Origin: Cloeon dipterum | Taxonomy: Eukaryota; Arthropoda; Insecta; Ephemeroptera; Baetidae | Direction: 5' to 3' | Assembly: GCF_949628265.1 (NCBI RefSeq) | Contig: NC_088788.1 | Coordinates: forward strand, 35,822,335-35,886,334 | DNA: 64,000 nucleotides | Shown: positions 38,201-52,100 of the stretch, in pieces | Position numbering within the stretch: the stretch's first letter is position 1 | Layout: each line of letters opens with the position of its first letter | Notes under the pieces: model-generated | What the model was told of the DNA's origin: nothing | The model's database searches: none | Seen by the model: only the letters and a program-made list of their open reading frames with translations | Made by a program: the position numbers and the translations under genes

Positions 38201-41200
38201 CATTTCCAAGCATAATTAAAAATATTTTGAGTGAAACCAAGCCACTTTGTCCTCTTTGCGACGAAATTCCATCTATACAGCAGTTTACTAACAAAATCAT
38301 TCTAAATAAAAATGTTGAAATCCCGAGTTGTAATCCTAATCAGTTACGTGTTTACAGATTTTAATGAAACTAGTAAATTTTTCTCCCTGTTTAATTCTGC
38401 TTCTAATTAATGAGAAGGAGTTAAGTTGCTTTTTTAGTATATGTGCACTACCTTCCGGTTTAATATTTTATTCACAAAAGAAACTCTCATTTTGCAGTTG
38501 CGAAAGCTCTCGTTGCCCTCTCAGACGGGGTTGATGAATGTCTGCGTTTGCTCACACTTTTTGCTTGTAGAAATATGAAAGAACAGACAGAAGCGAATAA
38601 AGAATTCACAAAGCGTTCCTTCCGAGACGATTAAACGGAATCTCTTGAAGTTGTAAAAGTATGGAATGGCCGCTGCTGTATACGATATTTAAAACATCCT
38701 CGTGTGTGTGCGCAGTGTAAGAGAGGCAGGAAAATTGGTCATGATCCTCTCTTCCGCCAAGGTTATTCATTTGATGTTCGTCCCCTGCATTTCGCAAAAC
38801 GCAGCTGCTTCATTTCGAGAGCGAGAGAGAGAGAAAGAGCCAATTGCGAAGCGCGCTCGATTTAATGGAGCCTTTTGCTCTCGCGATAATGGAAGCCACT
38901 TTCCGCAAGCATCAAACGCTCACGATTTCTGCATGTGCTTGCGGTCCAAATATTTCATTTTAGGAGGCTAAGTGAATGAAATTGTATCATGTTTCGCCTG
39001 GCAAGCCTTTCTCGTCGCTGATGAGCTTTTTATTGGGAATAATTCAGTCGGTGTAATGCGATGGGAAGGTGTCGTGCGCGCTAATTGGGCCGGCCGTAAA
39101 GTATATGAGCATATCTGCTCGATGATATGACTGCTTTTCATATTTGGACCAGTGCTAAACAGGTTGCGGCTCAAGCCTCCACGTACATCCGACATTAAAT
39201 TCAATTTTGCACTCACTCGGCCGGCCGCATCACGTGGCCGAGACGCGCGCGATTCCCCATCAAGTGACCATTTTTATGGACGCGAATTCCGTCCGTAAAT
39301 AAATCGTAGCTTTTTTTCAACCGCCAGCAGAATTCAAATCTGTTCCGTGGAGAAAAAAAATTAATTCCCGCTGAGGGTACGTTTTTTTCCCAAAAGCATG
39401 CGAGACCACACAAAGAAAATTGCCTCTCCTTTTTGGCTGCTGATCGCTGTCACAATCCACCTCAAAATTTATATCCCTCGGCTGCGAAATTGCAGCAGAC
39501 ACACACCAAATCTCCCCTATAAAACACTGCTTCATAAATTAAAAAAAAGATGACCTACAAGAGCCAGAGAAATAAACTATGCAACATGAAACAAAAGATG
39601 ACGTGTTTATCTGGCTGTGAATTTCCACACTGACAGCTTCCAACATTTGTAAAACGTCTCTTTGATTTAAGTTTTGATCGATATACGGTTGAGATTAAAA
39701 GCTACCTGATATAAATTATTCCAGGGTGCGAATAATTCTACAAAGATGTTTACAATTCATGTGTATCGCGGTCCTACTTTTGAAGTTTTATGGCTGTCAA
39801 GAGGAAGATAATTCAATGCAAATTAGGCAATTAAGCATAAGTGAAATTGCTCCCTGTTTCCAGTCCGAATCGTGGTTCTCGGAACAATTGCACTCGTTTG
39901 GTTACACTTTCCATGGATTTTTTTATGATGCCATTTTAATCCGAAGCAGTTGCCCGTAGGAAATTTTTGTACTACCTGCCTTGATCAACGACAAACTGAT
40001 TGTAAATCTTTCCAGTCGAAAACTAGACTCGGCTGAGTGTACGAAGCAGAAAAAGCTGGTCAACACGGCGTTACAGAAAAGGCGACAGTAGCCATCAAGG
40101 CATGTTTCTACTTCTGTTCTTACACACGCAGCAGGGACTTCTCCAAATAATGGCCTCGTCCCTTTTTCTCACTCACCGTGTCTCGCCGGCCGACAGAGGT
40201 TGTTGCCTATTTCAATTTCTGGTAGAGCGCGTGGGCTCGCCTTTAATTTGAGTCGGCTGGTAAGGACAAAAAAGACGCAGACTGTGTGACGGCCTTAGCA
40301 CGAGACGCAACCGAACAGGCCATTGGACTGCCTCCGCGTGCATCTCTATACTAATTCAATGCGGAGATATTAATTAGAAATGTCTAACAAGCGGAATTAA
40401 TCAGAAATAAATGTTGTTTATTCGCTACGATTCATTCCTCTTCGAAATTAACCCCCTAAAACAAACAAATTTAAAATTCTGAAATGATTTCCAGGGTGAT
40501 GTCTGGTGTGGTAGCTGCCATGGCTGCAAATGCGATTTGCGACGGCACGCCCGGCCTGACGCCAAAGCAAAAGCAAATGTGCAAAGCGACGCCGGACGCG
40601 TTCGCCGCGGTCAGCGAGGGCTCCAAACTGGGGCTGACGGAGTGCCAGTACCAGTTCCGCAACCACCGTTGGAACTGCTCCACAGCCAGAGGCAACACCA
40701 CCTTCGGCCACGTCATGATCGTTGGTGAGTCGAGCAAACTGCAAATTAGTGCCAATGATTTGTGCTTGAAATGAGTTTTTCTCTTTCTATAGAAGATCAA
40801 TAGATATACGATAAAAATTTGCTACGCAGCCATAGTTAACTCAATCACGGCCGTTTGTTGAGTTGTGCTGAGAACTATTCTTCGATAATTCGCAGTTAAA
40901 CTCGGCGTTTGATTGTGGGCAATTTCCAGCGGCGCCGGTCTGCGGCACTCTAATGATATAATTCCGGGTCCAATGAGTGCTGACAGCCGAAGCGAAATTC
41001 ACCCTGTGGTTTGCCGGCAATTTGAAAAGTAAGAAATCAAAGGCGGATTATCATTAGCAGCGGCAAACGTGTCATTAAATGGACGAGCATCTTCCCCGAG
41101 CTGCGGATGGAACCTTTTTTAATGGTCCAGCGCCGAGAAAATCACAAAAGCAGCTAAATAACAATCTGGTCTGCGCGGCGGCGTCCCGCTGCGAAAATTG

Positions 41201-44200
41201 GGAGTAATGTTTTCATTTCAGCAGGTTCTTAAATCAACAGGCCGGAATTCCAATTTATGCAGACGCTGCTCCTCAATTTTGTGTTTTCATTCCGCGTGTT
41301 ATAAATTTAATAAAGTTATTATATCGAGAGAGAATAATCGTAAATAACGATATTGTGTTTGTGAATGAGAGGGCGAGATCATTTGGAGAAACCTACGCCC
41401 TGCGTGCAGCTCTGCGCGGCGTGCAGGAACAAGCTGGCCAATTTATAATATCGGGTCCTGTACTTTTAATATTGGCAAGCAGGCAGCAGCAACCCGCTCA
41501 GCTGCTGTGCCCAGAATAAATATTGTACTATACACGTGTATGCAAACAAACGCCTTGCGCAAGCCGAGAACGTTGCAGTGACACAGGACATTACCGAGCT
41601 GGAATTTTTCGCTATTTATGAGCTGCCATACACAACGTCGAATTTACAATGCATTTTAGAAATTTATCAACAGCAACTTTGCTCTCCTTGACTTTACACG
41701 CCAGCAATTAAGTAAATTTTGCATTGTTGACTATAGGGAGGAGTTCATTGTTGAGTTTATTGCTTGTGAAATTTAGCAATATTTTATCTCTCAACTCGCT
41801 TGATTTCGATCCCTATCGTCGCGATCTATCCAATGGCGTGCGAATTTTGAGGAAATATTCCCTAAATTGGGAAATAAACCGTGGATTTACAGAAGGGAGC
41901 CACTTGACTACCCAATTTTCTCAAAAATTCAAACGGCAACCTAGGAATTTTTACCTCTTTACTAATTTTTAGATACATAATTCAATCCGCAGCCAGTCTC
42001 AGAAAATAATTTATGGCAAAAAATTAATTTTAGACAAATTTTAAAATTAATTATTTAATTCAAAATTCTTGCATTGTGAATTCCTTTCTGCCTGCAATTG
42101 GAAAGCAAATAATAAACTTGATCGACGCGCGTTGTTTTACATTTGTAGCGTTTATAAAGAAGCTGCATGAGGAGTGCAGTGCTCGGTGTGAAAAACACAG
42201 AGCGAGTGGGCATGGTGCATTAATGCTCTCGGGCTGATATCCCAATTTAGTTGGGCGCGCATGCATGATGAATGGCCATCTTCGAGGTAATACGCCGCAT
42301 TAATACCTGATTCATTGTGTGTACATTACAAGCTCTTTGCGAGCAGTGCTTATAAATTATTGCCGGCGCATAAAACCTTTTACCTAAACAGATGTTCGCA
42401 TGAATTACACGCATTATTCTCTCGTGTATGTGTACTGTAATGTGTGTGTGTGTGTGAGCTATTCAAATAAATAACCTACAGCACGTACAGTACATACACC
42501 CAGCAGACGTACTCTGTTTGAATAAAACGCTTGTCTCGCGCTGCACACTCAAATGCACTTTTCTCGGCCATCAATTTCGAGGCTGATTTTGAATTGCTCG
42601 TTTTACTGCCGGCGCGCAATAACTCAGTGGCCTGGCACGTACGCTCGCAAGAATATTATTTGATTATTGCATGTTGTCTGCAAATGTAATGGGGCCGACT
42701 CAATACATCACTCGCGCTGCTTGCTGCGCTTCATTGAGAAATAAACAGCTTCGAAGACAACACGCAAATAATGATTTCGCTGCTTGTTAATGAGTGATGC
42801 AGCTCGAAGAGACCTTCGACGTTGTTCCTGGAAAATTCCCAGACGTCCCAATTAAAGAAAATGCAGCAATAGATTCTGCGAATTCTTTTCCCGTCTCGCA
42901 TTGAGGAATCCGCCGAAAACGCTTTGTTCGATATCGTACTCTCAAGAATTCACTTCGGCGCGGACCTTGCTTGTTAGAAGATTTGCAGAATTTCGGCGGG
43001 CGGAATTTTCTTTCATTAAAATTCTGCGTGCCTTATTAAGCGTCGCGTCTGTGGGTAACTAGAGTGCACTTTTGCTTTTGGATAAAACACGTGCAGCCTT
43101 GATCTCATTCCGCAGACACGACGAATCGAAGGTGCTACCTGAGATATAATTTTGTTTGCATAACAGGTGGACTGGCGGGGGGTCGTCAGCTTTTTAGGCA
43201 CCGCCTTCACCTCAATTTGCTATTGTTTGAGGCGCCATGTTCAGAGCCAGAGTTTTGCAGACGTGCATGTCACATGGAGGCGGAAAAAGATTCAATGGAA
43301 TGAACACTCCCATGAATAGCGCCATTCATACCCAGAGAGCCTTTCGGTTTTTATTTCATTTGCTCTGATTTTGTGGCAAAATGTTTGGATCCGAATACTA
43401 ATATTTAAAGACCGTCTTTGATGAAGTTTCTGAGCACACCAATCGATTCCTAAGGGAATTAGGTAAATTGGACATTTTTTCCGACCAGAAAGTCGAGCAC
43501 CACGTGCGTAGAACAAGTATAACTTTTTTCCCGCCAAAACAATATGAATGCGAGAAGTGCGCATGCGTCAGAGCTGGTTTGAGCACTTGCAGAGAGACCA
43601 CCTGTGCGAATGACTTCTTTAATTGTCACATCCCGCCAGCTCTGACGCATGCGCACTTCTCGCATTCATATTGCTTTGGCGGGAAAAAAGTTATACTTGT
43701 TCTACGCACGTCGCGCTGCACTTTTTGGTCGGAAAAATAATTCGACCCCCAAGAATCGATTGTTGTTGTCAGAAACTTCGTCAGAGACGGTCTTTAAAGA
43801 CACCACATTTTCGTATGTTCCAATCGATTCCTGTGGGTCGAAATAGGTGGGGTAAATAATTTTCTGATCGATATTTTTGTTACGTGCGCGCAAAGGCGCA
43901 AAGCAATCTTTTGGTCTCTAATAAATAAATGCGCAAGCGTCTTCCCCTCCTTTCCCAGTGCTGCCAATGCCATGCTTCGTGAGCTGTGACGTCAGAGGAG
44001 TGACGCTTGCGCAGTGGTGATCAAAAGGCTCATGCGTTGCGCGCGCCAAAACAACGCGTGATTCGCTTAAAAGCGCCTCTGCTCGCACGTTAAAACAAAT
44101 TGTGTCCTGTAAAATTATTTATCCTACCTCTGTAGACCCTCAGGAATCGAATGAAACATACGAAAATTTAATTTCAGTGGGACTTAAACATTCACAAAAA

Positions 44201-46060
44201 TTAATTGTTCAATGCTCTAATGAGAAATTTGTGCATTGCTTTATTTTTCCCAAGACAAAAGTGAAAGTCTTGCAGTTTAATCGACAGAATCTTCCTTTCC
44301 CAGGATTTATAGCAGGCACTCCGCGGGCAAAATATGTCGGTTGGTTGGAGTGCACACACGCGATTTAATTAACTGCAAAACGAGGCGTCGAACATGATGG
44401 AAAATGGCATAGCCGAGAGAGTGATTTTGCGTGTGTTCCCGCGCTTTAATGGTGCTGCTGCTCGCAGAGGCACGAAAAAGCAGTTGTTCTCCCTACTTGG
44501 ATGTTTGCGCGTCGCCAATTTATGGGTGGAGGTCGGTCGCCGGCGAAAGAGAAGGAAAACGCGCGGCGGTTCGATCGGCTCTCTTTTTATGAGCTGCTTT
44601 TTTATTTGTCGTCTGGTGCAAATTTTTTGATTGCCGCAGATATACTGGTGCCAAATTTGCATATTGCAAATTATTTTTTCGGTCCTGCCAAAAGAAACTT
44701 GTTACGCGTGAGATAAGCGTCTTTTAAAAAGACATTAAATACACACGCGCGCGAGAAAATGAGAAAAAGAAAAGTCGCGGCGCGCGGCGTAGGGCGTTCA
44801 TTAAAAATTACGGTTTATTTGCTTTGATTCTGCGCGATATTCCGCGCACGTGGGAGCCGTCTCGGCTCCTCTGGTAAGCTCGAAATCTGCATTTTTGTAA
44901 ACATTTTATTTCAGCAGCGCGAGGTGCAGTTTCTCTTTTTGCCCACTCTAGAGTCTAGCCACCGTGCTGCGAGCAGTCGAGTTCGCTCCGCAGCCAGGCA
45001 CAAAACCAACAAAGTGACAAGCCGAGTGATTTATCTGACTCAATTTAAATGGCAAAGTTAATAGTCAACCACTAGGGCCATTTATTTGATTTAAAACAGG
45101 TTGCGCTGTCAATTATTCGCTATCTGTTAGCCAATAAATTAATCACCTATTTGCGGTTCCGGGACGTTTGGAATTTAGTCGGACACACGGATGATAGCAA
45201 TCGTTGTCCTGCGAAAAGTTGCGGAATTTGTAGCTCGTAATTTAGTGCTTGAGCGCTCGGCCATCGCTAATTGGTTTGCCAGTCTGAGTGAATTTTAATA
45301 ACCATTAATTGCTAAACAGAATTATGTTTCTAACCTAAAGGAAGGTGAAATAATGTGCCAAAGTCAACAGCTGGAATGGGGGCATGATTGCTCAATGCGT
45401 ATTTAAGTCAAATGCCAAAATCTCTATAAAAACTAATTAAAGATTATTGTTTGTGATTTTTTTCCTGAAATAATGCATTCAGGACCCAAGGTCAGTAAAA
45501 TTTAAGATTTCGCCGTATTTTTTATGAAATGAAATGATTTTTTCGCTTGATGTCAATCCCTCTCGTCGTAATCTATCCAACAGTGAGCGAATTTTAAGGA
45601 ACAATTCCCTAAATTGTAAAATACATCGTGGTTTTACGGTAGGAAGACAGCCAATTTTCTCAAAAATTTAAACAGCAATCCGGAAATATTTAGTTTTTTC
45701 CTCATTTTTAGATAGTACTTGAAATATAGGTAAAGCTTAATAATTTTTCTTACTAACAGTTTAAACTGTAATGATCAGCGCGTTATTGGCCCCCGCAGGC
45801 AAGAATGCTCATCTTGGGTCTAAAAGTGGCTCTTTGTTGCGAGAGAGGAGATGGAAGAAGTGAAAAGAGCCTTGAGCAGGGTCATTATTGGCCCTATTGT
45901 CTGGTCAGTTGTTGCAGCGTCTCTTTGATGTTTCTATTATTACCCGCTGTCGCTTCTTCATATTATCTTGTCTCACCTGGACGCCGGCTTTTATTCCAGG
46001 CTTCTGCTGAGTAATTTGACCCCAGGAGATGCAGTTACATCAGCTGCCCAATGTATCGCG

Positions 46061-46104
<44 letters not shown>

Positions 46105-49100
46105 CACACAAAACACAAAAACACGCTGAGAGTTTTATCACCCCTCGAGACATTTGTACACACGCTCAATTTGGCTGTTCAACTCGCAGCAGAACAAGCG
46201 AGAATGTGCGTTTTTATGAACTCGCCCGGCCGTAGAGAGAGCTTTTGGTTTCATATTTTTATATGGGCCGTCGCCACCTCTCCAACGATTTATCTGCCGG
46301 CTGATCTTGTTTCTTATTCTACTTGTGTGGCTTGTCGCGGCTCAAACTGACCTCGCATCTTTATATTTTTTATTTTTATTGCCAAACCGTTTAATGCGGC
46401 GCTCTGATTAAACGGCATAAAAATTAAGTGTCCTGAACAATGCGCCCGTCATATTTTCTTCTTAAGAGACAAATTAACATCATATTGTAGTTTATACCAG
46501 TTGTTTATTAATGAGAGTAAGTTATCAAAGGAAGATTTATGAAATTAAATGTGTTTTTATGATTTATTCTTTCCCTTTGTTCATTTGAACCAGATGATAT
46601 ATAGATCAAAAGCAATGATTTCTAACCCTACAACGAAAATCGATCTATTTTTGCTCGGCGGAGGACTACGGACGGTCTGATTGGCCGTCGGCGGTATATA
46701 AGTTATTAATAGCCAATTAGAACGCCCGCAGTCCTCCGCCGTGCATAAATAGATATCGCTTTTCGACACCGCACAACTCACAACGGGGAAAGTAAATTAA
46801 AGTTTTTAAAGAGGTTTGGTTACTGCAAAATCCTGGAAAATGCTTGTGGCCAATGCATGGAATCATCCCTTAGGATTAATTTGAAAATTGACCTTAGTAG
46901 CAGCGTAATTTTTTTAGAAAAGGGGCTGCAAAAAGTTTGCATGCTTTTCAAATGGCGAGGACTGTCTCCTTTCTTGAAATTCCAACAGAACAAATTGTTT
47001 ATCGATCATCCGAAAATTAAAATAATTTACAATTGTCACCCTGCATCGATCCATTTTGAACTAATCATCTTTTTGTTGGGGAAAATTCATTCAACGCCAA
47101 AATAACATGCGAACTCACGGATTTTCTGTTGTACTTCCAAGCCACAAAAATATGAGAAACGAAAAATGAATGGAGCAGTAGATTGGGAGCTTCATGACTA
47201 TTGTGGTTATTATAAAATGCACCCATGTCGGTGCGCAGGCGAGCGTCGTTGGCCGCGCGCGATATTTCCTTTCAGCCCTTTCATTACGCGCCACAATGAG
47301 AGGAAATCCTTTGAATCTGCCCTGTTATTACATCATGGCACACAGATTGAAAAACTCAGATACATGTGTCAGCGTTCTCCTTCTTCTTCTCTCCTCCTCC
47401 TTAGAGACTAGACAATGGTCTTTACATCGATTTATCAAGCCACGATTTCAATTACAAGACACATCAATGTTGTTATCCGCAGCCTCCTGCTGGCTCCACT
47501 CGCACAAAAATGTATTAGTAAAAAGAATTTGTGCTTATTATTCTGCCTGCGTGCGTGCTTTCGAGATAAGTGGCCGAAACGAGAATTCTGCGCTCGCCCG
47601 CGTGTGTTGTGTGTGTGCGTCTGTTTGTGTGACCATTAGCTCCGAAACAGCGGCATTGGCCGACCATTAATTTATCTCTTCGAGCTTTTTAATTGCGATT
47701 ATTATTGCATGTTGTGTCGCGTGAGCGGTCTCTGTTTTTTCCTGTCCTTCGCAACTAATAGTTCAGGCCGTGCGTGATGGTCAAAAATTCGCAAATTGGC
47801 ACAAAACACGCAAATCTATATGACCTCAGTCTCTCCTCTCAATGGGTATATTCTGTATAAAAAAATCTTTCCGTCCAACCAGATAAGGGCAATTCATATT
47901 CCTCTTAATTCAGCTGAATGGCCATTAGTCGTTAATTAAAATCGAATAGGGCGCCCACGCAGCAGTTGCAAGCGTCTGGCGGATCGAATCATCGCAGTGT
48001 CCCCGCGCGCGCAGCCGGTTCATTTTAATAATCGAGTTTGCTTGGTTTCTCGCTCTCTCGCTCGCAATGGCCCGATTTACCAAGCGGCAGATGAAAAATG
48101 GACGCAATCTGTAACGCAGCCCGCAGGTGTCAACATGAAAGAGCAGCTCACGTCTTCATTGCCTGCGAGAGATAAATCTCGGCGAAAAACAACCGCTCGC
48201 TGAGCTTAGATTGTGCTCATCAATCCACCGCCCAAATAACGCTCGGCGCGCGAAGTGGCAAATTCGAAATGAAAAAAATGAGTCAGTTTATCCCATTGAT
48301 TCGCTGCTGACTATTCTCAGGCCTGGTGTTTTTCTCTTTGTCACAAATGTGGGAGACGTTCATTCATTTGCAGTGAGCAATTCCATTGAAAAGGGCGAGC
48401 AAATCTCCTGTTAGTTTCTGGAGATATTCAGCGTCTTGCTGATTCTCTGTTTTGATACCCTCATCCAAAAGTAGCAATAAAATATTTTGTATCATCAAAT
48501 AACTGCAAAGAACATAAATGTCATGCTTCCTAAAACAGACTACCAATGAGGTGAGTAAATTGTAAAAAATTTAGAATTATTTACGTTACGGTTAAAAGGA
48601 TGATTCATACATTATATATAGTAAAGGAAACCTTTATATTTCAAATTAAATGTAAAGAAAGTCTAAGCAAGTGGAAACAGTGAATATTGTTGTGAAATGT
48701 GTTGGGAACGCGCGCTGACTGAGATCCGTTTGAGAAATCAGCGCTTTTGAGGTGTATCCCTTGAATATTCATGCTTATCATTGATGTCAGGCTCACGATT
48801 CCGAGTGGCATGAATATTCATGACCGGACCCAGATGAGCCATGATTTATTACTGCAGACCATAACTTACAAACCGGCAGGAAAAAGGAGGAAAATGGAGC
48901 GGGGCAGTGCTGCCGGTGCAATTCACGACTCTAATTTATTCCGTGACAAAGAGTTTCGTGCAAAAATATACAATGCTCGAGAAACTGCAATCAATAATTT
49001 TGTCCGATTCATCTGGTCCTTTCTTGAACGTCTGAAATTTTTGTTGCATTTAAAAAACCAAAACTTTGACTGCCTCGAGGTACAAATTACCACAAGACTA

Positions 49101-52100
49101 AGGCTTTCCTCATTTAAACAAATACTTTACTGCGGTTTCTAGTAATGAATTGCTGCACGTGACTTATATAAATGCGCGGTCACATTGCCGATTTATGTGT
49201 TTTAAAAGTGTCTCTCGTCCGCTTTATTTTCTCATTCAGGTAACTTTATTGCTCAGCTGGTTTTATCGTCGTCTCGTGTGCCAGCAGTTGTTGTGCTGCA
49301 TTTTATTTAGCCGGACAACGAGTAAGAGAGAAAGACCGGACTGTGTGTTGGTACGTGCGTGTGATTTAATTCGTTTTACAAAAGAGCGTGTGCGTCGTAA
49401 AGGAGAAGTGCATAAAAAGCCGAGAAATTAATACATTTCCAAAGGCTGGGAGTGTTCGCCGGCTTTTTCCGCTTGTTAACAGTGATTTAATGAGGCGGGG
49501 TGCTCGTCAGGGTGTTCGTTTACCTGTGTTTTCTCCGCGTGTGTGTGCTGCAAATTGAGAAGGAGTCGCTTCGTGGAATTCAAGTGCATTATTTATGGAC
49601 TCGGCTTTATAGTATAGTGCTTGCTCGAGATGAGAAACATTGCATCTCTAGTTATTATTCCGTTAAAGCAGCACTGGTATTATATTTTTAACAATACCAA
49701 TCAATTCCTCAGGGTCAAATTAGGTCAGGCAGCCGAATCACGACGTACTAAAACCCACCGAGAAAAAAGTCAACCAAAAGGTGCCCATTGGGTGCCCGCG
49801 TTCGGTCACCCGGCTACCCCCCGTGGGCACCCAGATGGGCACCCATTGGTTATACCGCATGTCCAACCCTTCGGGCACCCGCGAGTGGTCATGCCCAGAA
49901 TTCGGGCACCAAATGGGCACCCATTAAATGACCTTTCATAGAATCTCCTTTTATGTACATTAAAGGTATACCTGAATTCAGGGAGCGTAATAAATGAGAG
50001 GCCGATAAAATTCGTTGACCAAAAGCTAACCATCGGGTGCCCGGCTGAGGTTACCACCAGTGGGCAGCCATTGGTTACCTTTTGGCTACCTTTTATCTAG
50101 GGCTGTCAGGTGGCACTGGTGGCAGGTCAATTGACTCTGTCCATTAAAAAGATAAATTTCAGTATAGCGCAAAATGACAGCCCGAGGTAAGAGGTAGCCA
50201 AAAGGTAACCATTTGGTGCCCGCCTGCGGTTACCTTCAGTGGGCAGCTAGATGGGCAGCACTTTTATTGGATGATATTCATACAACAATTAACGTACAAT
50301 TAAATAATACATTTTATACATCAAATTTAAAGATCCCTATTTTTAAAAATCCCCGAAAATCAAATAATGTGAATGAAGGGTGGAATGTAACTCTTTACTG
50401 GGTTAAGTTATCACCTTGAAATTTTCATTGTCTATCCTAGTTTTCTACCATGAACAACTTATCAACCTACAAAAAATTCGCAGGGCAAAGTTGAAGGTCA
50501 CCTTTTGCGACCTTTACTCGAAAATTAAAAATCAAGGTATGATACAACCCTTAGATCTTTTTGGGGTTCAGGGCTGAATTGTAGCCCTTGAAATTCTGCA
50601 CAAGCTCACCAAGTTTCAAAGGTGCAACAATAGTTTTGCTGCATATTTTAATTTGAAAATTAAAAACCTGCTCGAGGCCGCTCGGTCGAGCATGCCTTTA
50701 GTCTTCGAGTTCACCTATCATTTGTCGAGACTATTTTTACATATACCATTAGATTAGACACAACAAGAGGGCCCAGGGTAGACATAGTAAGGTTGAAATC
50801 GACCTTCAGGGTCTGTGCCTGACGAGACCCTGAGATAAAAATTAAAAAAAAACTCAATTTCATCAAACTTAGTGTCTTTCCATAGGCTCTGCAGCTCTAA
50901 TATAAAGCCAAAACTGCCGATTTTCAATTTTAATAACAATTAACATCACGTCAGGATTAATGGCTTCCACAATTATTTCAAGAACCGGTTTCAGGATTGT
51001 CATTCGGCAGTTTTGGCTGTATGTTTGAGCTGTGCAGCGGAGAGAAAACCTATAAAAAGACACCATTCTTGATGAAATTGGACATTTTCTAAATTATTAT
51101 CTCAGGGTCTGGTCAGGGTCAGACCCTGAAGGTCGATTTTGACCTTACTATGTCAATTCTTGGTCCTCTTGTTGTGCCTAATCAAATGGAATGGGTAAAA
51201 ATATTATCGACAAATGATAGGCGAACTCGCCGACTAAAGGCCGTGCTCGATCGAGCGGCATCGAGCCTAATTCAAACTTTATTTTTCAAATTATGACAAA
51301 CTATTTTTGCACCTCAGAAACTTGAACTGCTTGTTCAGATTTTCACGGGCTACATTTCAGGCTTGAACCCTGAAAAATCTAAGGAGGCCATCATCCCTTA
51401 AGGTCGAGAAAGGTGACCTTGACCTTCAAATTGCAAATTTATGGAAAAATAAGTTTTTCAGGATCGAAATCTGGGTTTGGCAGCGAAAATCCCAAGGTGA
51501 TACCTCAATACAGTTAAGTTACATTCCACCTTCAATAACGGAATAAGCAAAAACAAATAATAAATAAATTAATAAATAATGTAAAGAACAATTTTTCAAA
51601 ACCAAAAATCAAGTACAATAGACTTTGAAGAACTGCACACTTACAAGTTAATAAAACTATAATAACACATTAATTTATGAGGTGATGCAGCAACAAAGCA
51701 AAAATAATGTTGGATGATTATATAAATTGTACGAGTTCACCAGAAGCTGTGAATTCCCCTTGGCTGCCAGCTGTTACTTTTGATTTTAAAAAGATTCCTG
51801 ATGCTGTGCATTCAACCCTTAAAATAATTCTATTTGATGTGCTGGAAACCAAAACCATCCATTGTCTAAACCTGATTATATATATTTTCAATCTGTTGAT
51901 GGTTCTAGGGTAATTGGTTGAACTGGTTATGGTTTTCAGCACATTAAAATTAATTATTTTCAGTCAAGAAGGCACGGTAACAGTATTTAATAAAAACCAC
52001 AGTGCAATTAAAATCAGTATGTGGTGGCTCATCTGTTGTTTTTGATTTCAAAACTTTAAGGCTTTTGCAATTTTAAACTTTAAACCCACGATGATTATCT

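Larger units (their letters stand above)
29417..40494 (+). other. Wnt gene intron 1 (11.1 kb)
   Basis: It is bounded by AG/GTAATT and TTTCCAG/G. It contains AT-rich DNA, a GT microsatellite (37322-37344), two family 3 repeats in tandem (35465-35770), a family 2 fragment (32838-32976) and a family 1 copy (37788-38145). Scattered open frames on both strands have no family features. First introns of Wnt genes often hold enhancers, but none can be pinpointed from this sequence alone. Confidence 0.6.

Noticed and set aside
46029-46350. Open frames through the CA microsatellite
   Set aside because: Repeated Thr-His peptides from a dinucleotide repeat, in an intron.
47166-47670. Two overlapping open frames of 81 and 158 codons in Wnt intron 2
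   Set aside because: No recognisable domain, no consistent splice partners and biased composition from CT-rich DNA.
49621-50057. Gly/Pro/His- and Cys/Gly-rich open frames
   Set aside because: They come from the GGTGCCC word cluster read in different frames.
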